Source: Deinococcus gobiensis I-0 (GTDB lineage Bacteria; Deinococcota; Deinococci; Deinococcales; Deinococcaceae). From it: 64,000 nucleotides of DNA. Each line of letters begins with the position of its first letter. Within the stretch, counting starts at the first letter, position 1. Positions 47,771 through 57,015 of the stretch are shown piece by piece. Location: assembly GCF_000252445.1 (NCBI RefSeq), contig NC_017790.1, positions 177,001 through 241,000 of the forward strand, read 5' to 3'. A program made the translations under genes and the position numbers. Below the pieces are notes generated by a model. It was given only the letters and a program-made list of their open reading frames with translations. It was not told where the DNA came from and ran no database searches.

Positions 47771-50700
47771 ATGTCCTCGACCCGTTTCGCCCTGCGTTCC
47801 GCTTCCTCCCTGCTGCTGGGCCTGCTGGCCCTGAGCGCCTGCGGCCAGCCCGCCAGCCAGACCCCCACGGCACAGACGCCGGTCGCCCAGACCCCGGCCC
47901 CCGCGCGGCCCCTGCGCTCGCTGGGCCTGTACGAGCTCAAGGTCAGCGGCCTGGGCACCCAGAACCTCCAGGCCAACATGGAGCGCGCCGGCGGCCTCTC
48001 GGCGCAGGCCAGCGAGGTCGGCGGCCTGAGCTTCACGCCCTACAGCACGGTCAATCTGGTCGACAGCAGCAAGAAGGTCATCCACATGACGGCCTCCTTC
48101 ACGGTGACGAACAACAGCGGCGCGGCCGTGGTACTGCCGACCTACGTGCCGGTGGACACCGACGGCAGCCTCGCCACCCAGGGCGAGACGCCCTTCCTGA
48201 AGGTGCGGACGCGCACGGGGGCGGCGGCCAGCTCGACCGGCCTGAAGCCCGAGCGTTCCTACCAGCAGTCGGGCACCGCCATTCAGGAAGACCCGAACGC
48301 CACCCCGCTCGTGGGCGACCTGGACACCGGCGCGCTGGACCTGAACCTGCCCGCCGGCACCACCGCCCCCGGCATCAGCCACCAGGGCTGGCAGGCCACG
48401 CGCCTGGAAGCCGGGGCCTCGCAGGTCGTGAATTTCGCCGTCAGTGTGCCGATCCAGGGCAACGACATCAGCGACAGCGACCCCTTCAGCTTCAGCATGC
48501 TGGTCGCGGCGGCCGACAGCCCGGCGGCCCTCAAGCTGACCAACGTCGCCTCGGTGCAGGGCCAGACGCCGAGCGGCGACGCGGCCTCGCCCCTGGCCGG
48601 GCAGACGGTGACGGTCGAAGGCGTGGTCACGGCCGACCTCCGTGCAGGGACCCTTCAGGGCTTCTATGTCCAGGAAGAGGGCATCGACGCCGACGGCGAC
48701 TCCACCACCAGCGACGGCGTGTTCGTGTACTGCGGGACCAACTGCGCCAACGTGAGCAGCTCGACCATCGGGGTGGGCGACCGCGTACGCGTGACCGGCA
48801 CGGTCGGCGAATTCGTCACCGCGACGCAGATCACGGCGGGCGCGGGCGGCGCGGCGCTCGTCAAGGCCGGGGTGGGCATGCCCGCTGCGACGACCCTCAA
48901 GCTGCCCCTGGCCTTCACCGAGCGCGAACGTTACGAGGGCATGCGCGTCACGGCCAGCGGCGTGGTGACCAACAACTTCACGCTGGGCCGCGGGGGGAGC
49001 TTCGACATCGCCGACAGCCGCCTGCAGACCTTCACGCAGGTGAACGCGCCCAGCACGGCCGGCAACGCCGCCTACACGGCCGACCTCAAAAACCGCTTCA
49101 TCCGGATCGACGACGGCACCCGTGCGCAGAATCCCGATCCCGAGGTCTTCGCGCGCGGCGGCCAGCCCCTGAGCGCCGACAACACCCTGCGCGGCGGCGA
49201 CACCGTGACCGCGACCGGCGTGCTGGGCTACAGCAACGACGGCTGGACCGGCATCGGCAGCCTCGACACCTACCGCATCCACGCCTCGGCCCAGAACGTG
49301 CAGGTGCAGGCCACCAACCCCCGCAGCGACACACCCGACGCGGTCGGCGGCAGCCTGCGTGTCGGCAGCATGAACGTGCTGAACTTCTTCACGTCGCTCG
49401 TGACCTCCAACTCGGGCTGCACGCCCAACGGCACCGATAGCGCCAACTCGCGCGGCGCGAACAACTGCGACGAGTTCCTGCGCCAGCGCACCAAGACCGT
49501 CAAGGCGATCCTGGGCCTGAACCCCGACGTGCTGGGCCTGCTGGAAATGCAGAACGACTTCGACAAGGGCGCGAACAGCTCGGTGGCCAACCTCGTCGGG
49601 GCGCTGAACGCCGAGGCGGGGGCGGGCACCTACGCCTACATCAACCCCGGCGCGAAGGTCGGCACCGACGCGATCTCGGTCGCCATGATCTACAAGCCCG
49701 CCTCGGTGTCGCCGGTCGGGCAGCTCGCCAAGCTCGACAACAGCTACGACCCGAGCTACATCGACAACTGCAGCCGCCCCACGCTGGCGCAGACCTTCCA
49801 GAGCAACGCCAATGGCGGGCGTTTCACGGCCGTCATGCTGCACCTCAAGAGCAAGGGCAGCGCGTGCGGCGCACTCGGGGATACCGACCGGGGCGACGGC
49901 CAGGGCAATGCCTGGAAGGCGCGCGAGCAGGCGGCGGGCGTCATCGGCCGCTGGCTGGCGACCAACCCCACCGGCATCCAGGAAGACGACCGCATTCTGA
50001 TGGGCGACTACAACGCCTACGAGATGGAAACGCCGCTGAGCATCCTGGCGGACGCGGGCTACGGCAACCTGTTCTCCAGCAGCGCCTACTCGTATCAGTT
50101 CGACGGTCAGTGGGGCAGCCTCGACCACGCCCTGGCGAGCGCGAGCCTCAAGGCCCAGGTCACCGGTCAGACCAAGTGGCACATCAACTCGGACGAGCCC
50201 ACGGTGCTCGACTACAACACCGAGTTCAAGACGGCCAATCAGATCAGCGGGCTCTATGCCCCGACGCCCTTCCGGGGCAGCGACCATGACCCGGTGCTGG
50301 TCGGCCTGAACCTGACGGCGCAGGCCCCCCTCGCCTCAGCGGCCAGCACTTCCCTGAGTGCCAGCCCGGTCAGCCTGTCGGTGACCAGTGGCGGCGCGTC
50401 GGCCGGCAGCACGGTCACGGTGAGCACCCAGAACTACTCGGGCGGCAACCTGACAGTGAGCACCAGCAATGCGGCGGGCCTGACGGTCAGCGCCCCGGCC
50501 ACGGCGGCGCCCAACGGCAGCTTCACCGTGAGCGTCACCGCCCCGGCGGGTACGGCGGCAGGCACCTATCCCGTGACCGTGACGACGGCGGGCGACGGCG
50601 GCACGCCGAGCAGCAACCTGACCATCAACGTGAATGTGAGCCGCCCCGTCAGCGCGACAGTCAATCACCTCGTCATCAGCCAGGCCTACGGTGGCGGCGG

Positions 50701-51229
50701 CAACAGCGGCGCGACGCTCAAGAACGATTTCGTCGAGCTGTTCAACCCGAGCACGAGCGCACTGTCGACCAGCGGCCTGTTCCTGCAATACACGAGCACG
50801 GCAGGCACCTTCAGCAGCACCGCTGGCAGTAGCAACAACCTCGCGCTGCCGGCCACGATCATCCAGCCAGGAGCGTACTACCTTGTTCAGATGGCCGCCG
50901 GTGCGGGCGGTACCCAGAACCTTCCCGCACCGGACGCCACTGGCGACGCGGCGATGAGTGCCACCGGCGGCAAGATCGCCTTGGTCACCAAACTCGGGAC
51001 CCTCTCCGGCCCGACCGACAATACTGTCGTGGACTTCGTGGGTTGGGGCGCGGCCAACGCCTTCGAGGGGTCTGCCGCTGCTCCGGCTACCGCCACCAGC
51101 ACCTCGGGCACCACCGGCATTCTGCGCAAACAGAACGGCTGCACCGACACCGACCAGAACGGCAGCGACTTCGCGGCGGCGGCCCCCAGCCCCCGCAACA
51201 GCACTGCTCCGGTCAATACCTGTAACTGA
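47771..51229 (+). CDS. secreted ExeM/NucH-type nuclease lipoprotein with C-terminal lamin-tail domain
   Basis: 1152 residues. Lipobox LALSAC (Cys24). Residues 40-240 are an uncharacterised beta-rich region. An OB-fold-like segment follows (about 270-400: LAGQTVTVEGVVTADLRAGT). An endonuclease/exonuclease/phosphatase domain spans about 530-840, with RVGSMNVLNFF, LGLLEMQN, LHLKSKGSACG, ILMGDYNAYEMETP and the catalytic GSDHDPVLVGL. Then an immunoglobulin-like repeat region (ASTSLSASPVSLSVTSGG on), and a C-terminal lamin-tail domain (HLVISQAYGGGGNSGATLKN through DFVELFNPST). In most relatives the lamin-tail is N-terminal. It should degrade extracellular DNA for phosphate or nucleotides. GGAG precedes ATG 47771. 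Confidence 0.9.
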   Translation: MSSTRFALRSASSLLLGLLALSACGQPASQTPTAQTPVAQTPAPARPLRSLGLYELKVSGLGTQNLQANMERAGGLSAQASEVGGLSFTPYSTVNLVDSSKKVIHMTASFTVTNNSGAAVVLPTYVPVDTDGSLATQGETPFLKVRTRTGAAASSTGLKPERSYQQSGTAIQEDPNATPLVGDLDTGALDLNLPAGTTAPGISHQGWQATRLEAGASQVVNFAVSVPIQGNDISDSDPFSFSMLVAAADSPAALKLTNVASVQGQTPSGDAASPLAGQTVTVEGVVTADLRAGTLQGFYVQEEGIDADGDSTTSDGVFVYCGTNCANVSSSTIGVGDRVRVTGTVGEFVTATQITAGAGGAALVKAGVGMPAATTLKLPLAFTERERYEGMRVTASGVVTNNFTLGRGGSFDIADSRLQTFTQVNAPSTAGNAAYTADLKNRFIRIDDGTRAQNPDPEVFARGGQPLSADNTLRGGDTVTATGVLGYSNDGWTGIGSLDTYRIHASAQNVQVQATNPRSDTPDAVGGSLRVGSMNVLNFFTSLVTSNSGCTPNGTDSANSRGANNCDEFLRQRTKTVKAILGLNPDVLGLLEMQNDFDKGANSSVANLVGALNAEAGAGTYAYINPGAKVGTDAISVAMIYKPASVSPVGQLAKLDNSYDPSYIDNCSRPTLAQTFQSNANGGRFTAVMLHLKSKGSACGALGDTDRGDGQGNAWKAREQAAGVIGRWLATNPTGIQEDDRILMGDYNAYEMETPLSILADAGYGNLFSSSAYSYQFDGQWGSLDHALASASLKAQVTGQTKWHINSDEPTVLDYNTEFKTANQISGLYAPTPFRGSDHDPVLVGLNLTAQAPLASAASTSLSASPVSLSVTSGGASAGSTVTVSTQNYSGGNLTVSTSNAAGLTVSAPATAAPNGSFTVSVTAPAGTAAGTYPVTVTTAGDGGTPSSNLTINVNVSRPVSATVNHLVISQAYGGGGNSGATLKNDFVELFNPSTSALSTSGLFLQYTSTAGTFSSTAGSSNNLALPATIIQPGAYYLVQMAAGAGGTQNLPAPDATGDAAMSATGGKIALVTKLGTLSGPTDNTVVDFVGWGAANAFEGSAAAPATATSTSGTTGILRKQNGCTDTDQNGSDFAAAAPSPRNSTAPVNTCN

Positions 51230-51244
51230 GCCTCCCTCAACAGC

Positions 51245-51282
51245 AGACTGCCCAGCGCCGAATTGGTCTGGGCGGTCTTTTT
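51245..51282 (+). terminator. terminator of the nuclease gene
   Basis: AGACTGCCCAG (51245-51255) pairs with CTGGGCGGTCT (51268-51278), with one wobble, then a run of T (51278-51282). It sits between two convergent genes. Confidence 0.85.
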
Positions 51283-51295
51283 ACGCCTTTGTCCC

Positions 51296-51973
51296 TCAGT
51301 CCCGCCCCAACTCGTAGAACGTCTCGGTGGTCACGCGCTCGGGGTACTTGCGGATGAAGTCCACGGTGCTCAGCGCCTGCGAGCGGTGGCAGGCGATGGC
51401 CTGCAGCTTGCGCGTCACGTGCGCGCTCACGTCATGGCGCACGTTGGGGGCGATCCAGGCGGCGCGCAGCTCCTCGTTCTCGGGCGGCGTGTCGCTGGCG
51501 TAGTACCACAGCCGGGGCCGCTCGCCCTCCGGGAGGCTGTCCCAGGCGGCCTTCACGGCGCGGTGGGCCGTGACGTGGTCGGGGTGTCCGTTGCTGCCGT
51601 TGGGCGGAAAGGCCAGCACGGTCTCGGGGCGCCAGCGCACCATCGCCTCGCGCGCCACCTCGATCAGCGGCTCCAGCGGCTCGCGTTGCAGGTACTTGTC
51701 GGGAAAGGTGTGCTGCTCGTGCACCGTCAGCCCGATGACCTCCAGGCAGGCGGCGAGTTCGGCGGCGCGCATGCGGGCCAGTTCCTCGGGGCCGTCGCAC
51801 AGGCCCAGGGTGCGGCCTGCCTCGCCGCGCGTCAGGGTCACGAGGCCGCAGGCGTGGCCCTCGGCCAGATAGGTCATCAGGGTGCCCGAGGCGCCGTATA
51901 CCTCGTCGTCGGGGTGGGGCAGGATGAGCAGGAGTTTCAGGGGAGCGGCGTCCGGAGAGGTGGAGGCGGTCAT
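51296..51973 (-). CDS. PIG-L family deacetylase, BshB-like (bacillithiol synthesis)
   Basis: 225 residues. The zinc motif LLLILPHPDDEVYGASGTL, then LVTLTRGEAGRTLGLCDGPE, ELARMRAAELAACLEVIGLT, TFPDKYLQREPLEPLIEVAR, and the second histidine motif NGSNGHPDHVTAHRAV. This is the LmbE/PIG-L N-acetylglucosaminyl deacetylase fold; the pattern is closest to BshB2-type enzymes that deacetylate GlcNAc-malate on the way to bacillithiol, which Deinococcus makes. Other bsh genes are not in the window. The start at 51973 is fixed by TATCCT (51981-51986) seven bases upstream. Confidence 0.85.
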   Translation of the reverse strand: MTASTSPDAAPLKLLLILPHPDDEVYGASGTLMTYLAEGHACGLVTLTRGEAGRTLGLCDGPEELARMRAAELAACLEVIGLTVHEQHTFPDKYLQREPLEPLIEVAREAMVRWRPETVLAFPPNGSNGHPDHVTAHRAVKAAWDSLPEGERPRLWYYASDTPPENEELRAAWIAPNVRHDVSAHVTRKLQAIACHRSQALSTVDFIRKYPERVTTETFYELGRD

Positions 51974-52034
51974 GCGGCCCAGGATAGGCGCGTTGGCCGA
52001 TTCGCGGCCGTGATGCTGGCGCATAAGGTGAGGC

Positions 52035-53042
52035 ATGGCCCCCTTCACCCTGCGCGACGCCCACCTCCCGGACGACTTTCCTGCCATCGCCCGCGTCCTG
52101 AGCGCGGCCAGCCCCGACTGGCCCGTGACGCCCGAGTTGTTGCGGCACGAGCACGAGGGCCGCGACCCCGCCCTCTACTTCACCCGGATCGTGGCCGAGC
52201 AGGACGGCGAGGTGGTGGGCGTGGGCGGCCTGGGGCACGACAGTTTTTCCTTCGAGGAGTGGCGTTACGGGGGGCGCGTCGCCGTGCAGCCGCAGGCGCG
52301 GGGCCGGGGCGTCGGGGCGGCGCTGTATGCCGAGCTGTTGCGGCGCGCGCAGGACCGCGGCGCGCGCGAGCTGCGCACCATGCTCAGCGATCTGCCGCAG
52401 GACCGTCCCGGCGTGGCCTTCCTGACGGCGCGCGGCTTCCAGCCGGCCTGGGACCGCTACGAGTCGAGTCTCCACACGGCCGATGTGGACCTGGGGGCCT
52501 TCGGGGACCTGCTGCGGGACGTGGCGGCCCAGGGGACCGAGTTGCGCCCGCTGGCCGAACTGCGGAGTGACCCGGACTGCGACCGCCGGCTCTATGAACT
52601 CGACTGGCTGCTGTTCCAGGACGTGCCGCTGGGCACCGAACTCACCCGCCGCTCGCCCGAGCAGTGGGTCCGGGACGAGCTGGACGATCCCGATCTGCGC
52701 CCGGAACTGTCCTTCGTGGCCGTGGACCCGGCGCGCACGGACCCCCTCACCGGCCCCTATGTCGGCTACAGCACCATCGGCTGGAACGCGGCGGGCGACT
52801 ACGGCTACATCGGCATGACGGGTGTGCTGCGCGAGTACCGGGGGCGCGGACTGGCGAAGGCGCTGAAGGTCGCGGCCATGCGCGCCCTGCACGCAGCGGG
52901 CGGCGGCCAGATCCGGACCTTCAACGACGCGCCCAACCGGGCCATGATCGCCATGAACGAGGCGCTGGGCTTCCGGCGCACCGCGACCCGTACCCGCTAC
53001 GAGCTGCGGCTGGTCCCCCAGGGCGTAGACTCCGGTGCGTGA
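52035..53042 (+). CDS. tandem GNAT acetyltransferase (two domains)
   Basis: 335 residues, two GNAT folds. The first has the acetyl-CoA loop RVAVQPQARGRGVGAALYAE (about residues 80-100). The second has YIGMTGVLREYRGRGLAKAL, KVAAMRALHAAGGGQIRTFN (about 255-290) and the final DAPNRAMIAMNEALGFRRT. Two-domain GNATs acetylate small molecules, antibiotics or peptides; the substrate is unknown. TAAGGT (52024-52029) is five bases before the ATG. A related two-domain gene, frameshifted, lies at 56079-57012. Confidence 0.92.
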   Translation: MAPFTLRDAHLPDDFPAIARVLSAASPDWPVTPELLRHEHEGRDPALYFTRIVAEQDGEVVGVGGLGHDSFSFEEWRYGGRVAVQPQARGRGVGAALYAELLRRAQDRGARELRTMLSDLPQDRPGVAFLTARGFQPAWDRYESSLHTADVDLGAFGDLLRDVAAQGTELRPLAELRSDPDCDRRLYELDWLLFQDVPLGTELTRRSPEQWVRDELDDPDLRPELSFVAVDPARTDPLTGPYVGYSTIGWNAAGDYGYIGMTGVLREYRGRGLAKALKVAAMRALHAAGGGQIRTFNDAPNRAMIAMNEALGFRRTATRTRYELRLVPQGVDSGA

Positions 53043-53754
53043 CGCCCGCCCCCCGCCCCCCGGCCCCATACGGCTGCCCATGCTGCTGAGCGTGGATTGG
53101 GACGCCTTTTCCGGCACGCGCGAGCTGGTCTTCGACGCGCCGGTCTGGGGCACGCGCGACCGCGACCGGGACCGCCTGGGGGCGTGGGAGGCGCGGGCGG
53201 CGCGGCGCGGCGGGGGCGGCTGGGCCGCGCTGGAGGAAGAGTTTCCGCTGTATCCCGGCTGGGAGGCGCTGACGGCCTACGCGGGCGTCCCCGCCTGGAT
53301 CACGCTGAGCCACGCCGACGCCTGGGCCTGGCTGGAGCGCTTTCCGGGCGAGGACGTGCTGAACCTCGACTCGCACCACGACCTCGCCAGCTTCAGCGGG
53401 GACCCGGCGCGGCTGCGGCCGGGCAACTGGGCGGGGCTGGGCCTGCGCGCGGGTCTCATCGGCCACTACACCTGCGCCTACCCCGAGTGGCACGCCCGGC
53501 TGCCGGTGGCCGAGGGGTTCGACCTGGAGCGGACGGGGGCCGAACTCGCGCCCCTGCTCCCGCCGGAGGTCCGCGCGCGCGCCGACCTGACGCGCGCCGC
53601 CCCACTGCCCGACCCGGCCGAGGTCCGCGCCGTGCTGCTGGTCCAGTCGCCCGCCTGGACCAGCCCCGCGCACGACGCCGCCCTGTGGGCGCTGGCCGGC
53701 GCGCTGAACGCCGCGCCGCTCGTGCCCCCCCTGCACCGGCCCTGGCCGGGCTGA
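53035..53754 (+). CDS. UPF0489-like protein (uncertain)
   Basis: 239 residues from GTG 53035, or 224 from ATG 53080, which may be the better start since MLLSVDWDAF opens the fold. Noted motifs: VDWDAFSGTREL, EDVLNLDSHHDLASFSG (D-x-H-H-D, like metal-binding arginase-type or UPF0489 proteins), GHYTCAYPEWH, and VLLVQSPAWTSPAHDAAL. The spacing of acidic and histidine residues suggests a metal site, but the family call is tentative. GTG 53035 overlaps the GNAT stop by eight bases; TAGACT at 53026-53031 could serve the later start. Confidence 0.6.
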   Translation: MRDARPPPPGPIRLPMLLSVDWDAFSGTRELVFDAPVWGTRDRDRDRLGAWEARAARRGGGGWAALEEEFPLYPGWEALTAYAGVPAWITLSHADAWAWLERFPGEDVLNLDSHHDLASFSGDPARLRPGNWAGLGLRAGLIGHYTCAYPEWHARLPVAEGFDLERTGAELAPLLPPEVRARADLTRAAPLPDPAEVRAVLLVQSPAWTSPAHDAALWALAGALNAAPLVPPLHRPWPG

Positions 53755-53880
53755 GCCCGGTTCAGATGCGGGCGTGCGGAGTCGCCGACTGCTCTATGCT
53801 GAACGGTACGCCGGGCAGACCCCCCATCCCGGCCGGAGACTGACCATGACTGTGTCCCCCGCCGGAGTGCGCTGAAACGT

Positions 53881-54405
53881 ATGGCCCCGCCCGCCGAGTC
53901 CGCCCCGTTGCCCCCGACCTACCAGGTGGGCCTGTTCGCGCTGGTCCACCGCCAGGACACGCTGCTGCTGGTGCGGCCCCATGAACTGCTGCTGCCCGGC
54001 GGCCCCCAGAGCCTGCCGGGCCTGCTGCTCGGCGCGGTGTCCAGCGGCCTGGGCACGGCCGAGAACGCGCTGCGGCGCACGCTGCTCTCGCAGGTGGGCA
54101 TCTCGGTGGGCGACCTCGTGCTCGTGGGCAGCCATGTCACGCGCGCCGGCCCGGAGGCGACCTACGCGCGCCTGAACCTGATCTTCGGCACCGAATACTG
54201 CTCGGGCATCCTCAATCCTCAGCCGGACGTGCTGCGCACCGCCCTGTGGATTCCGCGTGCCCAGCTTGCGGAGCATGTGCCCCACTGGCTGCGCGCGGCG
54301 ATGGAGGCGCTGCCCGGCCCGGCGGCCGCACGCGCCGAACTGGTGCCGGCCGCCGGGGGCCTGAGCCTGTTCGGGCGTCGCCGGGGGCCGGACCCCGAGA
54401 AATGA
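53881..54405 (+). CDS. Nudix-fold protein with a degenerate Nudix box
   Basis: 174 residues. The N-terminus looks Nudix-like: TYQVGLFALVHRQDTLLLVR, ELLLPGGPQSLPGLLLGAV. The region equivalent to the Nudix box (GAVSSGLGTAENALRRTLLS, then Q-V-G) keeps the spacing and the small residues, but the catalytic R-E-x-x-E-E is R-R-T-L-L-S-Q. It therefore probably binds but does not hydrolyse a nucleoside diphosphate derivative. The C-terminal tail (LSLFGRRRGPDPEK) is basic. The 126 bases upstream hold TATGCT near 53797, a possible -10 of a leadered transcript. Confidence 0.65.
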   Translation: MAPPAESAPLPPTYQVGLFALVHRQDTLLLVRPHELLLPGGPQSLPGLLLGAVSSGLGTAENALRRTLLSQVGISVGDLVLVGSHVTRAGPEATYARLNLIFGTEYCSGILNPQPDVLRTALWIPRAQLAEHVPHWLRAAMEALPGPAAARAELVPAAGGLSLFGRRRGPDPEK

Positions 54406-54463
54406 AAGTGGCCGCGCGCCTCTCCCGACCGGGAAGGGCGCGCGGCGCGGCTGAGCGGGAAAG

Positions 54464-54961
54464 TTACTGGACGCCGCCCAGGCCCAGGGTGACGTTGGCG
54501 CGGGCGGTCGTGCGGTCGTAGACGCACTGCATGGTGGCCTGCGCCAGCGGGCGGCGGGCCTCGCCGTTGCCGGCGGCGATCAGGACCGGCACGGCCAGAC
54601 CGAGCTGACCGGGGGCGGCTTCCTGCACGCCCTGCACGATCTGGCTGGGCGTGGCGACGGTCTCGACGACGGCGCGTTCGCCCTGGCGCAGCTGGTTGGC
54701 CTGGGTCAGCGCCTGGCCCAGCGGCACCGACTGCCCCTGGAGGTTCAGGCTCAGTTCGTTGGGCTCGTGCAGGCGCTCCTTGCAGGCCTCGATGAACTTG
54801 TACTTGCTGATGCCGTAGGCGTCGCGGTCGCTGTACAGCGGATTGTGGCGCGCGGTGAAGACCGTGACGAAGCCCAGCAGCAGCACGCTGAGCAGAATCG
54901 TCAGCCACAGCAGGATGCGTCCCTTGTTTCTCCCGGCCTGGGTCACGTTGCGCGCAGTCAT
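54464..54961 (-). CDS. membrane-anchored hypothetical protein (165 aa)
   Basis: A basic N-terminus, one transmembrane helix (ILLWLTILLSVLLLGFVTVF), then an extracytoplasmic domain (YGISKYKFIEACKERLHEPN; LNLQGQSVPLGQALTQANQL; AATMQCVYDRTT-like QATMQCVYDRTTARANV) with two cysteines that could form a disulfide. Not recognised; the layout suits a periplasmic sensor or scaffold. ATG 54961 is chosen because the longer frame overlaps the kinase region; TATGCT lies nine bases upstream. Confidence 0.7.
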   Translation of the reverse strand: MTARNVTQAGRNKGRILLWLTILLSVLLLGFVTVFTARHNPLYSDRDAYGISKYKFIEACKERLHEPNELSLNLQGQSVPLGQALTQANQLRQGERAVVETVATPSQIVQGVQEAAPGQLGLAVPVLIAAGNGEARRPLAQATMQCVYDRTTARANVTLGLGGVQ

Positions 54962-55065
54962 AATGCCCTCAGCATACCGCGCCGCCACGAGGCGACCGTC
55001 CCGGGGCCGCGCCGGACAGGATTCCGAGAGAGTCGCCCGCATACAGTGAAAAATGGAGCCTTCCT

Positions 55066-56070
55066 TTGACCCATCTCGACCGTACCCCACCCGGTTACCG
55101 CCTGCTGCGCCTGCTCGGCCAGGGCAAGACCTCTCAGGTTCACCTGGCCCTCGGCGACCGGGGGCAGGAGGTCGCCCTCAAGCTGCCGCACCCCGCCACC
55201 CTGGGCGAACAGGAGGCGGCCGAGCGTTTCGGCAACGAGGTCCGGCTGACCCTCAAGTTCCGCCATCCCCACATCGTGCGCGGCTACGCGGGCACCGCCT
55301 TCGGGCCGCAGGCGTACCTGGCGCTGCGCTACTACCCCGGCGGCCCCCTCAGCGAAACGCTGCTGCTGGCCCCGCAGGCGCTGGGCTGGGAGGCGCGGCT
55401 GCGCGTGCTGGCCGATCTCGCCTCGGCCCTGACCTACCTGCACGCCCTGGGCGCGGTCCACCAGGACGTCAAGCCGCAGAACGTGTACCTGGACCCGGCG
55501 GGCCGCGCGGCGCTGGGCGACCTGGGCAGCTCGTACTTCGTGGCGCAGGGCGGGCCGGTCAGCGGCAGCCCCTTCTATATGGCCCCCGAGATCTATCACG
55601 GCGAGGCGAGCAGCAGCGCCAGCGACGTGTACAGCCTGGGCATCCTGAGCTACGAACTGCTCAGCGGCCTACGCCCCTTCCTGGGCCAGAGCTACGAGGA
55701 ACTGATGGTGGCGCACCTGACCCGTTTTCCGCAGCCACTCTCGCAGGTCGCCCCCGAACTGCCCCGCGCCGCCGCCCGCCTGATCGAGCGGGCCTTCGCC
55801 AAGCGCGCTTCCGACCGCCCGGGCGCCGACGAGCTGCGCCGCGCCCTGCTGCTGGCCCTGGGCGAAACCCCGGGCGACGAGCAGGTCGAGGAGGAGCCGG
55901 CGGCCCCCAGCGCCCCCGCTGCCCCTACCGGCCGTCACGCTGCGCCGGGGCGCGCTGCCCAGGCTCCGGCCCCGGCTTCTGTGCCTACCGAGCCGCCGAC
56001 CCCGGAGCCGTCCGGGGACGCCGCAACGCCGCGTCCGGACCGCTGGCGGCTGTTCCGGCGTCGCAAGTAG
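55066..56070 (+). CDS. eukaryotic-type Ser/Thr protein kinase
   Basis: 334 residues. Kinase subdomains in order: glycine loop LLGQGKTSQVHLALGD, Lys39 (VALKLP), catalytic loop VHQDVKPQN (Asp134; HRD replaced by H-Q-D), GDLGSS (DFG replaced by D-L-G, Asp152), SGSPFYMAPEIY, and DVYSLGILSYELLSGLRPF. After about 265 the tail is Pro/Ala-rich and ends in a basic G-W-R-L-F-R-R-R-K-like stretch; no transmembrane segment or PASTA domain. The catalytic Lys and Asps are present, so it is probably active. The start is TTG 55066, with GGAG seven bases upstream (55055-55058); an ATG at 55053 is out of frame. Confidence 0.9.
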   Translation: MTHLDRTPPGYRLLRLLGQGKTSQVHLALGDRGQEVALKLPHPATLGEQEAAERFGNEVRLTLKFRHPHIVRGYAGTAFGPQAYLALRYYPGGPLSETLLLAPQALGWEARLRVLADLASALTYLHALGAVHQDVKPQNVYLDPAGRAALGDLGSSYFVAQGGPVSGSPFYMAPEIYHGEASSSASDVYSLGILSYELLSGLRPFLGQSYEELMVAHLTRFPQPLSQVAPELPRAAARLIERAFAKRASDRPGADELRRALLLALGETPGDEQVEEEPAAPSAPAAPTGRHAAPGRAAQAPAPASVPTEPPTPEPSGDAATPRPDRWRLFRRRK

Positions 56071-56078
56071 CGCCTGGC

Positions 56079-57012
56079 TCAGGCCGGCGCTGTCCCGCTG
56101 GGGCGGCGCAGTTCGAAGGCCCCCGGCAGCGCCGCGAAGCCCAGGCGGCGGTTGACCGCCAGCATCGGCGCGTTGGTCGAGAGGTTGTTGGTCTTCATGC
56201 GGGTCAAGCCCGCCGCACGCGCCCGGCGGATCGCCTCCAGCTTCAGGGGCAGCGCCAGCCCCCGGCCCCGTGCGGGCAGGGTCAGGGCGGTCAGCTCGTT
56301 GTAGGCCAGGTCGCCGTAGCGCACCAGGGCCGAGGTGCCCAGCCACCCGCCGTCTGGTCCGGTCGCCAGCACCAGCCATTCGGGGTGCGGGTCGTGGTCC
56401 AGATGCAGCGAGGCGCGGACCTGCGCCGCTGACCAGCGCGGGTGTCCGGCGAGGTCGGGCGTCTCGGTGAGGCGCTCGGCGAAGAAGTCGAGATACCGGG
56501 CCAGGCGACCGGCGTCCGCCCCGCCCAGGTCCGTCAACGTGACGCCCTGGGCCGCCGCGCGCTCCAGATCGGGGGCAAAGGGCGCCTCGTCGAAGGTCGT
56601 CAGGTCGAGCACCGAGGCGAAGCGGTGCCGGTGCCGCGCGAAGCCCCGCCCCTGCGCCCAGGCGAGGCTGGCCGGATCGTCGTCGGCCACGCCGGCAGCC
56701 AGGGGGACCCCACCCGCTGCGGCCCGCACGGCCTCCCACAGCGCCGTGCCCACACCCCGGCCCCGCTGCGCGGACGGCGACCACCACCTGGGCGTGCAGG
56801 AATTCCGGCGGGTCGAAGGGGAAGCGGTGCAGCCGCGCCACCCCGGCCAGCCTGTTCCCGCTTTCCCAGACCCAGCGGCGAGAAGGCTCGGCGGGGTCGT
56901 GGCGGGCGTCGTCATCCAGCAGGCGCCCGGGGGTGGTCTGCTGGACGAGCGTGGCGTTCGTCAGGGCGGCCCAGGCGGGCGCGTCGGCGGGCGTGAAGGC
57001 GCGCAGGCCCAT
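56079..57012 (-). pseudogene. frameshifted two-domain GNAT acetyltransferase
   Basis: The beginning (MGLRAFTPADAPAWAALTNA, WVWESGNRLAGVARLHRFPF, EFLHAQVVVAVR) and the rest (RGRGVGTALWEAVRAAAGGV through LALPLKLEAIRRARAAGLTR) lie in two frames that meet inside the acetyl-CoA loop at about 56754-56775. Removing one base, for instance from the C4/G4 runs there, gives a continuous 310-residue protein with the R-x-x-G-x-G motif. Length 934 (3n+1) fits a single insertion. Related to the tandem GNAT at 52035-53042. DinB precedes it by three bases. Confidence 0.75.
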
Positions 57013-57015
57013 GCC

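Noticed and set aside
55053..56432. ATG at 55053 as the start of the kinase region
   Set aside because: That frame gives a Pro/Arg-rich product without motifs; the kinase is in the frame starting at TTG 55066.
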